A DNA stretch of 19,912 nt from Puniceicoccaceae bacterium (GTDB lineage Bacteria > Verrucomicrobiota > Verrucomicrobiia > Opitutales > Coraliomargaritaceae): assembly GCA_003567255.1 (NCBI GenBank), contig PWZW01000035.1, positions 1 through 19,912 on the forward strand, read 5' to 3'. Of the stretch, positions 14,352 through 19,912 are shown piece by piece. Every line of letters starts with the position of its first letter. The first letter of the stretch is position 1. The notes under the pieces are model-generated. The model was not told the DNA's origin. It was given only the letters and a program-made list of their open reading frames with translations, and did not search any database. The translations under genes and the position numbers were made by a program.

Positions 14352-16259
14352 CTACACCTTCAGATAGGTGTGGTTATTCAAAATCTCACTGTAAATTTCG
14401 AGCATGCGCACCCCTTCCCTCGGCCTTACCCGATCCTCGCGGGTAGCCCGATCTATCTGGCGCTTCAAATTACGCGTCAGCTCTGAGGACTCGTGCTGAG
14501 TCAGTTTCAACACATCGCGCACGGTGAATCCCTTAATATGATCTTCAATATAGTAGCCATCCTCCTCGTCCTCCTCCAGGAAAACATGCACCTCATTGAC
14601 GCGTCCGAAGAGATTGTGCAGGTCGCCCATGATGTCCTGATAGGCGCCCACCATAAAAAAACCGATGTAGTAGGGGTCAGCGTTCAATTGATGGACCCGC
14701 AAACTGTGGCGAACATCCTCAATATCCACAAACTTTGCCACCTTACCTTCGCTATCGCAGGTAATGTCCACCAGCGTGGCGTTTACCGAAGGCGCCTCCT
14801 TCAATCGCTGGAGGGGGGCCGCCGGGAACAGTTGATCGCACGCCCAGTGATCAATCAAAGATTGAAAGACCGAAAAATTGCAAACGTACTGGTCTGCCAG
14901 CATGGCTGGCAACGATTCCAGCTCTTCCGGATTATAGCTGGCGTCGATGCCTTCCCTCCGTAAATCATCGCAAATACTCCAGTAAAGGGCATCCACCTCA
15001 GCACGGTCCCGTAAATTCAAATACCCCAAATTAAAAAGATTATGGGCTTCGTCGCGCTTTTGCACAGCGTCGTGGTAGCGCTCCAAACGTCCGGACTTAT
15101 ACTTATTCTCGACGATCGAGTCCATGTCTCTCAGCACGTCGTGCCGCTTCTTCGCATCTTCCGACACAAAAGACTCGGGGCCGACGGTGACCTTGGAGAT
15201 CCGGTCAATGACTTCCGTGACAAGGATACTGTGGGGAGCAACGATGGCCCGCCCGCTCTCTGAGATAATGTCGGGTGTAGGGACATCCGCACGCTCACAG
15301 ACTGCTTTGATGTTGAACACCACATCGCGGGTGTACTCCTGCATTGTGTAGTTCATTGAACTTTCGAAATTGCTTTTGGAACCGTCGTAATCGATGCCCA
15401 AGCCGCCGCCAATGTCGAGCAGCCCCATAGGGAAGCCCATTTTCTTGAGTTCGCAGTAGAACCGGGTCGCTTCGATGACCGCTTTCTTAATCGTCAAAAT
15501 ATTTGGGACCTGTGAACCGATGTGGAAGTGTACCAGCCGAAGACTGTCCTCCATGCCCGCCTCCCGCAACCGCCGCGTCACTTCAATGATTTCCGGGCTG
15601 GTTAAGCCGAATTTGGCATCCTCCCCAGAAGAACTGGCCCACTTCCCCTCGCCTGCGGTGGAAAGCTTGATCCGCACCCCAATCAGAGGCTTCACATTCA
15701 TTTGCTGGCTCATTTCGATGATGTGCTGAATTTCGCTCAGCTGCTCCACCACGAGATAGACCTCTTTCCCCAAACGGCGGCCAAAGAGTGCCAACTGTAC
15801 AAACTCATCATCCTTGTAGCCATTACAGATGATTAAAGATTCCGGATCTTTATGCATGGAAAGCGCAATCATCAGTTCGGGCTTACTCCCGCACTCAAGG
15901 CCAAAATTAAATTCCTTTCCAGCATCACGGATCTCTTCAACGACTTCGCGAAGTTGATTCACTTTAATAGGGAAAACGCCGCGATACCGCCCTTGATACG
16001 CCTCTCCTTTGATCGCCGCGATAAACAGTTGATTCAGCTCAATCACCCGGGTCCTCAGTAAATCTTGAATACGGATGGTCAATGGTGGCTTGATGCCTTT
16101 GCCGATCGCTTCCTGGACGATGTCATGAACCCGTATCGTCCGGGCGTCACCTGCTGGATGCACCTGCACAAAGCCCTCCGCATCAACGGAGAAATGGCCA
16201 CCGCCCCACCGTTTAAATCCATAGTAATCTTCCGCCTGAGTGATGTCCCAATTTTCCAT
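14352..16259 (-). CDS. speA: Biosynthetic arginine decarboxylase
   Basis: 635 aa, close to the E. coli enzyme (658 aa). A fold-III PLP enzyme converting arginine to agmatine, the entry to putrescine and spermidine. Motifs: GVFPIKVNQ (94-102) with the PLP-binding Lys99, LECGSKPEL (121-129), HFHIGSQ (244-250), the phosphate-binding GGGLGIDYDG (284-293), and SESGRAIVAPHS (333-344). The C-terminal half includes ADQYVCNFSVFQSLIDHWA and HVFLEEDEEDGYYIEDHIKG, typical of SpeA rather than of ornithine or diaminopimelate decarboxylases. The N-terminal WDITQAEDYYGFKRWGGGHF also matches SpeA. No agmatinase or agmatine deiminase gene is in the window. It lies between gcvH and the kinase gene on the same strand, with 112 nt and 161 nt gaps, so co-transcription is uncertain. 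Confidence 0.97.
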   Translation of the reverse strand: MENWDITQAEDYYGFKRWGGGHFSVDAEGFVQVHPAGDARTIRVHDIVQEAIGKGIKPPLTIRIQDLLRTRVIELNQLFIAAIKGEAYQGRYRGVFPIKVNQLREVVEEIRDAGKEFNFGLECGSKPELMIALSMHKDPESLIICNGYKDDEFVQLALFGRRLGKEVYLVVEQLSEIQHIIEMSQQMNVKPLIGVRIKLSTAGEGKWASSSGEDAKFGLTSPEIIEVTRRLREAGMEDSLRLVHFHIGSQVPNILTIKKAVIEATRFYCELKKMGFPMGLLDIGGGLGIDYDGSKSNFESSMNYTMQEYTRDVVFNIKAVCERADVPTPDIISESGRAIVAPHSILVTEVIDRISKVTVGPESFVSEDAKKRHDVLRDMDSIVENKYKSGRLERYHDAVQKRDEAHNLFNLGYLNLRDRAEVDALYWSICDDLRREGIDASYNPEELESLPAMLADQYVCNFSVFQSLIDHWACDQLFPAAPLQRLKEAPSVNATLVDITCDSEGKVAKFVDIEDVRHSLRVHQLNADPYYIGFFMVGAYQDIMGDLHNLFGRVNEVHVFLEEDEEDGYYIEDHIKGFTVRDVLKLTQHESSELTRNLKRQIDRATREDRVRPREGVRMLEIYSEILNNHTYLKV

Positions 16260-16348
16260 ATACTTACGCCTCGATGAAATAAACCTGCAGTAAGAGGAGA
16301 ATAAAGGTTAAAGACAACCCAAGGCGCTTGATTGATGGGGCTTCAGCG

Positions 16349-16371
16349 AAAAAAACCTGCGATCCGCGGGG
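16349..16371 (-). terminator. Probable intrinsic terminator after gcvH
   Basis: Read on the minus strand, CCCGCG and CGCAGG form an imperfect stem (one C/A mismatch) around a GAT loop, followed at once by seven T residues (plus-strand A-run 16349-16355). It begins right after the gcvH stop and would separate gcvH from speA. Confidence 0.55.
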
Positions 16372-16752
16372 CTACACCAACTTGGTGTAACTGGCGGCGT
16401 CCATCAGATCGTCCATTTCAGCAAGATTCGACGGCGAAACTTTGACCAACCAGGCATCTCCGTAAGGATCGCTGTTCAGCTGATCCGGACTACCGTCCAG
16501 TATCTCATTGACCGCTAGGACTTCTCCGCCCACGGGCGCGTACAAATCGGAGGCAGCCTTGACCGATTCAACTACGCCAAAACTTGCTCCCCGGTCCAAA
16601 TGCACACCAACCTCGGGTAGCTCAACAAACGTAATGTCACCCAAGCTTTCCTGAGCGTAGTCGGTGATACCGAAGACCAGTGTTCCATCGGCCTCCTTCC
16701 GCACCCACTCATGCTCCGATGTGTAGAGCAGATCTTCAGGAATTTCAGACAT
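16372..16752 (-). CDS. gcvH: Glycine cleavage system H protein
   Basis: 126 aa, standard length. The H protein carries the lipoyl arm that shuttles the aminomethyl group between the P, T and L proteins of the glycine cleavage complex. Motifs: YTSEHEWV (10-17), GITDYAQESLGDITFVELPEVG (28-49), the lipoyl site GVVESVKAASDLYAP with Lys65, and YGDAWLVKV near the C-terminus. No gcvT, gcvP or lipoylation gene is in the window. It starts 29 nt after the PEGA lipoprotein gene on the same strand, so the two are likely co-transcribed, which is not a usual context for gcvH. Confidence 0.97.
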   Translation of the reverse strand: MSEIPEDLLYTSEHEWVRKEADGTLVFGITDYAQESLGDITFVELPEVGVHLDRGASFGVVESVKAASDLYAPVGGEVLAVNEILDGSPDQLNSDPYGDAWLVKVSPSNLAEMDDLMDAASYTKLV

Positions 16753-16781
16753 CCTTACAGTTCAAATTGGCGGGGTGCCGC

Positions 16782-17276
16782 CTACTCGAAGAATGAGAGG
16801 ATCTGCTCAGTGATGTAGCGATGCTCCACGGGGGTGATTTCGCCTGCCTCGAGCCTGCGGTCTGCTTCGAGTACTTGCGTCGCCATCCGCTCAAAGGCAT
16901 CAGCCCCACGGGAGGTTGGCACCAAATCACTCTCCAAGCGGGCGTCCATCGGGTCAGGCGCCAGGTCCACGTAGTAGCCCAAGTCGCGGGCCAGACCAAA
17001 AGTGATCAGGGCGCGACCCTTTTCGTTTTCGACTGGGCTGAAGTATTTAACTGAAGGATTGTATCCACGCTTCTCCAACCGAACCTCGTGCGTCAACTTC
17101 CGCGGCAGAGAGGCGATCAAAGGCGTTACGCCCTGAGCTTCCCCATTGATATAAACGCTGGCCTCGTTGGGAAACGACAAAATTACGACCTCTTGAGGGA
17201 CACCGACTTGCATCGTTTTGCAAGCGGAGAGGATGACTAAAAAGCAAAGAGAAGTGAATGAGAGGAAAAACTTCAT
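16782..17276 (-). CDS. PEGA-domain lipoprotein
   Basis: 164 aa. A canonical lipoprotein signal ends in LSAC (Cys19). Residues about 29-72 form a PEGA domain: VVILSFPNEASVYINGEAQGVTPL followed by a strand and LEKRGYNP, the pattern of a small surface beta module that often binds cell-wall or surface components. The middle has hydrophobic strands (ALITFGLARDLGYYVDLAPDP). The C-terminal segment (EADRRLEAGEITPVEHRYITEQIL, about 137-160) looks like a short SHOCT-type helical tail. Probably anchored to the inner face of the outer membrane. It precedes gcvH by 29 nt and is divergent from the CNNM-like gene across a 229-nt intergenic region. Specific function unknown. Confidence 0.85.
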   Translation of the reverse strand: MKFFLSFTSLCFLVILSACKTMQVGVPQEVVILSFPNEASVYINGEAQGVTPLIASLPRKLTHEVRLEKRGYNPSVKYFSPVENEKGRALITFGLARDLGYYVDLAPDPMDARLESDLVPTSRGADAFERMATQVLEADRRLEAGEITPVEHRYITEQILSFFE

Positions 17277-17415
17277 GAGATTTTGGGGTAGGTGGAAGTT
17301 GTGATCTGCTGAATATTTCGCGATGCAGTCGGTGCGTCAAGTCATTTACTCCCTGAAATTAGCTCTTGTAAAGGAAGCCGGACTAATGGAATTCGTTTTT
17401 CGGGTACACCTCCGC

Positions 17416-17450
17416 GCTTGACAAAAAGCTTGATAAAACCACGTCAAGCT
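17416..17450. promoter_or_regulatory. Inverted-repeat cluster (CTTGA motif) upstream of the CNNM-like gene
   Basis: GCTTGAC (17416-17422) and GTCAAGC (17443-17449) are perfect inverted repeats; a second AGCTTGA (17427-17433) also pairs with TCAAGCT (17444-17450). The first copy includes a consensus TTGACA (17418-17423), but no good -10 box lies 16-18 nt downstream. The arrangement could be an operator for a dimeric regulator or an RNA hairpin in the leader. Confidence 0.4.
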
Positions 17451-17505
17451 TCTCTCTTATTGTCGGACGTTGCACCTAACCATTCTTTTTTGGACGTCCT
17501 CGCCC

Positions 17506-18609
17506 ATGTTTGAACTATTTCTTTTTGCCATCGTTTTCACCATCGGAATCTCCGGCCTCTGTTCGATTCTGGAAGCGATGATCCTGAGCACCTCGACGGT
17601 CGATATCGAAACGCTCAAGCGTTCACACCCCAAGCGTGGGGTCCTGCTGGAAAAATACCGTACGGAAATTGAGGAAACCAGCTCGGCGATCCTGAGCTTA
17701 AACACCATTGCAAACACACTTGGTGCGACTTTTGTCGGAGGCCTTGCCGTGACGATCTGGGCGGATTCCCCAAACGCGCTTCTGCACACCTCGTTGTTAA
17801 TGGCGACGGCCATCCTCTTCTTTTCGGAAATTATCCCCAAAAATTTGGGCGTCGCCTATCGTCCGGCCCTACAGCCTTGGCTTGTCTTCCCGCTGATGTG
17901 GATCTGCCTGGTGATGAAGCCCATTTCCACGGTTGTTGGTTTCTTAATTAAAAAGTTGCTCAACCAAAAAGACGCCACCGGGACCAGCGACCAGGAAATC
18001 GTCCTTCTGGCGGAAAAAAGCGCACAGGATGGTAATTTAAGCGTGAGTGAGCGCAACATGATCACCAATGCACTCAGCCTGGAGGACCTTACCGTCGGCG
18101 AGATCATGACCCCTCGAACGGTGGTGTATGCGCTGGATGCTGACCAAACCGTCTCCGAAGCCTTCGCCGCGGGAGAGCGCATCCCGTTTGCCCGCATCCC
18201 CATCTTCCGTGAATCCATTGACGAAATCATCGGTGTCATTCGGCGGCGCGACCTCCTCTCCGCCATCGCCAAGGACGAGGACCACCGCAAGCTGGCGGAA
18301 CTCTCTTTGGAGCCGGTGTTTATTCCGGACAATGTGGGAGCTGACGATGCTTTGAAAACCTTCCTGAAAACCCATCAACAGTTGGCCATCGCGGTTGATG
18401 AGTATGGCTCTATGTCGGGGGTAGTGACGATGGAAGACATCATCGAGCAAATCATCGGCGAGGAAATTTTTGAAGACGATGACCCTGCCATCGATATGCG
18501 CGAATACGCAAGGCGCACCCAACGCTCACAGGAGGGACACGCGGTGGAATCGGACGAGGAAGGCAGTCCGCAACCGAGGGGGGCACCATTACCCCATAAA
18601 AATCCTTAG
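17506..18609 (+). CDS. CNNM/CorC-like membrane protein with CBS pair
   Basis: 367 aa from the ATG at 17506; an upstream TTG at 17470 adds 12 residues and is less likely. The N-terminal DUF21/CNNM domain has about four hydrophobic segments (roughly 3-27, 60-85, 92-112, 122-148) with the family motifs SLNTIANTLGA and FFSEIIPKNLG. After a linker with SVSERNMITNALSLEDLTVGEIMTPR comes a CBS pair (about 195-325) ending VDEYGSMSGVVTMEDIIEQIIGEEIFED. The C-terminal CorC_HlyC transporter-associated domain is absent; instead there is a 40-residue charged, disordered tail. CNNM relatives export Mg2+ (and perhaps Co2+ or Na+), with the CBS pair sensing nucleotides. Substrate here is inferred. It is divergent from the PEGA lipoprotein gene. 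Confidence 0.9.
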   Translation: MFELFLFAIVFTIGISGLCSILEAMILSTSTVDIETLKRSHPKRGVLLEKYRTEIEETSSAILSLNTIANTLGATFVGGLAVTIWADSPNALLHTSLLMATAILFFSEIIPKNLGVAYRPALQPWLVFPLMWICLVMKPISTVVGFLIKKLLNQKDATGTSDQEIVLLAEKSAQDGNLSVSERNMITNALSLEDLTVGEIMTPRTVVYALDADQTVSEAFAAGERIPFARIPIFRESIDEIIGVIRRRDLLSAIAKDEDHRKLAELSLEPVFIPDNVGADDALKTFLKTHQQLAIAVDEYGSMSGVVTMEDIIEQIIGEEIFEDDDPAIDMREYARRTQRSQEGHAVESDEEGSPQPRGAPLPHKNP

Positions 18610-18729
18610 GTCGGTGCGGCGGCGGTCCCGTCACGCTGCCTAAGGTCGGCTATAGACTACGCTCAGAGAATCCCCCCAACATTTGGCCACAAATCGACGT
18701 GCGTTAACGACACGATTCATCATTTGAAT

Positions 18730-19404
18730 ATGAATCGGCTTTACGTGGCTTCCAAACCTGATTCTACTTTCGAAGCTATGCGCTTCATCATCGTATTCTC
18801 ACTCATTTGTGCCGTATTCGGGGCTGCCTTTTATGCCGGTACCCGGCTGGGACAAGACGAGACTCAGCATTCAGCCTTCGAAGCGCTCTATGATTATGTT
18901 GCTAAGCTAAAGGGTGAGCCAGCGGCCCCGCCCAAACCAGAGCCAGAGCCGGAGCCGGAGCCGGAGCCCGAACCAGAGCCGGAGCCCGAACCCGAACCGG
19001 AGCCCGAACCGGAGCCTGAGCCCGAATTGTCGCCTGAGGAAGTGCGAGAAGCGGCTATGATCGCGCGGGCGACCATGCAAGTGGTTGACTTAAGCGATCA
19101 ACAGGGGCGCACCATTACCGCAAAATTACTCCGCGCCGAAGAGAACTACCTCAAGGTGCGCCGCCAATTCGACTTTAGCGTTGTCCGGATCCCCCACGAG
19201 ATGCTGGCTCCCGAAGATCGTGAATTTGCCGAATTTCTTTTAGCCAACCGCGACAGGTTTTTTACTCCGATCGCAGGCGGAGCCACATCAGCAGCTTCGG
19301 CAGACTCGGCCCAGGCCATGCCCAACTCCAGTAGTTCCGATCTTTTCTATGAGGAGGAGGATGATGAAGATGATGAGGACGAAGATTGGGATTGGGATGA
19401 CTAA
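18730..19404 (+). CDS. Membrane-anchored protein with (Pro-Glu)15 linker and SHD1-like domain
   Basis: 224 aa from the ATG at 18730 (an ATG at 18778 is also possible; neither has a clear ribosome binding site). One hydrophobic anchor at about 18-37 (RFIIVFSLICAVFGAAFYAG) is followed by a short helix, then fifteen exact Pro-Glu pairs (70-99), which would form a stiff, negatively charged rod across the periplasm. Residues about 118-170 fit the SHD1-like pattern common in Planctomycetes/Verrucomicrobia: QGRTITAKLLRAEENYLKVRR, then VRIPHEMLAPEDREFAEFL. The last 18 residues are almost all Glu, Asp, Trp or Tyr. The layout resembles TonB-type spacers but no TonB C-terminal domain is present. It stands alone, 120 nt after the CNNM-like gene. 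Function unknown. Confidence 0.8.
   Translation: MNRLYVASKPDSTFEAMRFIIVFSLICAVFGAAFYAGTRLGQDETQHSAFEALYDYVAKLKGEPAAPPKPEPEPEPEPEPEPEPEPEPEPEPEPEPEPELSPEEVREAAMIARATMQVVDLSDQQGRTITAKLLRAEENYLKVRRQFDFSVVRIPHEMLAPEDREFAEFLLANRDRFFTPIAGGATSAASADSAQAMPNSSSSDLFYEEEDDEDDEDEDWDWDD
18937..19026 (+). repeat. Hexanucleotide repeat coding (Pro-Glu)15
   Basis: Fifteen in-frame six-base units of the form CCN-GAR fill 90 nt exactly. Third codon positions vary between units (CCA, CCG, CCC, CCT; GAG, GAA), so the amino-acid pattern is kept while the DNA repeat is imperfect. The complementary strand reads as Gly-Ser repeats, which is an artefact. Confidence 0.95.
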
Positions 19405-19499
19405 AGTGCACTGCTTTCCCGACTTCGGATATTTTTCACCATTCGTAGCAATTCCTCCCGCCTGCGCTCGAACTTCCGCATTCGACTGAGCCGAGTCAC
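19401..19499 (-). other. Short basic reading frame, possibly the tail of a lost gene
   Basis: A 32-codon frame (GTG at 19497-19499 or ATG at 19479-19481) encodes an Arg/Glu-rich helical peptide with MRKFERRREELLRMV. Its TAG overlaps the TAA of the convergent SHD1-like gene by 2 nt. A TGA lies three codons upstream of the GTG and no ribosome binding site is visible. It could be the C-terminal remnant of a gene or chance. Confidence 0.15.
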
Positions 19500-19515
19500 C
19501 CCGAATCAGAAATGA

Positions 19516-19562
19516 GAAGACAGCGGCTCTGAAAAGATGTCTGCTTGAAACAGCCGGTCTTC
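19516..19562. repeat. Imperfect inverted repeat in the non-coding tail
   Basis: GAAGAC (19516-19521) pairs with GTCTTC (19557-19562), and the inner GGCT (19525-19528) with AGCC (19552-19555), separated by an unpaired AGC on one side and G on the other. The loop is 23 nt and a run of five A residues follows on the plus strand, so on the minus strand the stem is preceded, not followed, by T residues. Confidence 0.5.
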
Positions 19563-19673
19563 AAAAAGGGCCATCTGGCAATGCCCCGGACACTCCGTAG
19601 AATGGGCTCGCGGCCTTCTGAACCGAAAACCTCACCGGGGAGGGGGGGATGCGACTGAGATGCAATTCATAAG

Positions 19674-19708
19674 CTACTGACAGGTAAAAGTGGGGAACAT
19701 TTCAGTAG
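19674..19708. repeat. 7-bp perfect inverted repeat in the non-coding tail
   Basis: CTACTGA (19674-19680) and TCAGTAG (19702-19708) flank a 21-nt spacer containing AGTGGGGAACATT. The layout recalls subterminal repeats of some insertion sequences, but no transposase is visible. Confidence 0.4.
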
Positions 19709-19912
19709 TTTTGGAGTGGAGCCACCCCAGGATTTGCCCCATAGCCATACCCCTCGGCACTTGCATGTAAGCCACTACCGCCAGGGAACACAGAGCTTGC
19801 AGGTTAGAAATCGAAATGCAGTCGAAGTCACCCCAATAAGCTTCCGGTTACCCCAGTTGCCTCGATCATTTATGGTGTACTGATCGACAAAGATTCAAAC
19901 TCAACCGCATGT

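Larger units (their letters stand above)
19405..19912. other. About 500 bp without a convincing gene; inverted repeats
   Basis: No open frame longer than about 60 codons is found on either strand, and no tRNA, SRP, RNase P or complete tmRNA signature is seen. Structure present: GAAGAC...GTCTTC with inner GGCT...AGCC (19516-19562, 23-nt loop), CTACTGA...TCAGTAG (19674-19708), and several short GC-rich stems near 19567-19616. One minus-strand frame has only three stops over about 140 codons, which might reflect a decayed coding sequence. A degraded insertion sequence or an uncharacterised RNA gene are both possible. Confidence 0.4.

Noticed and set aside
18894..19076. Minus-strand frame encoding Gly-Ser repeats
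   Set aside because: It is the complement of the Pro-Glu repeat and has no independent support.
19740..19860. tmRNA-like 5' signature on the minus strand
   Set aside because: No CTCG partner, no tag sequence ending in Ala-Ala, and no T-arm or 3' acceptor sequence were found downstream.

Overview
The window looks like chromosomal DNA of a Gram-negative bacterium, most probably a marine member of Verrucomicrobiota, class Opitutia (Puniceicoccales/Coraliomargarita-like). This lineage is inferred, not proven. It rests on outer-membrane and lipoprotein genes, a plant-like acetolactate synthase, an SHD1-like domain protein with a (Pro-Glu) repeat, a SecD-head-like lipoprotein, and moderate GC with weak or absent Shine-Dalgarno sequences. 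No tRNA, rRNA, CRISPR array or intact mobile element was recognised.

Left part (1-3030, mostly minus strand): the N-terminal half of a Fur-family regulator cut by the window edge, a small lipoprotein, an unrecognised 172-aa protein, and a secreted ThuA-like protein. The thuA-like gene lies between two direct repeats of about 205 bp. One repeat is the 5' end and promoter region of the 172-aa gene. The other is a decayed copy (lost start codon, 2-nt deletion, truncation), so this is a duplication with a pseudogene.

Middle left (3064-5840): a GNAT acetyltransferase followed 32 nt later by an RLAN-domain RimK-like ATP-grasp ligase, a pair predicted from family knowledge to make or modify a peptide. 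This is the best candidate for an undescribed system here. The GNAT lacks the papain-like peptidase domain usually fused to it in this context. A YmdB-like metallophosphoesterase converges on the pair.

Middle (5971-10829, plus strand): acetolactate synthase large subunit (ilvB) without ilvN, a DUF481 outer-membrane protein, a strong intrinsic terminator, then folA (dihydrofolate reductase) and purD (GAR synthetase), probably one folate/purine transcript.

Right part (10945-17276, minus strand): a PEGA lipoprotein, gcvH, biosynthetic arginine decarboxylase (speA) and a 1081-aa hybrid histidine kinase carrying GAF, two PAS, kinase core, two receivers and an Hpt domain, with its own sigma70-like promoter.

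Far right (17506-19912): a CNNM/CorC-like membrane protein with a CBS pair behind an inverted repeat, the (PE)15 SHD1-like membrane-anchored protein, and about 500 bp without a convincing gene that contains inverted repeats and may be a decayed mobile element or RNA locus.
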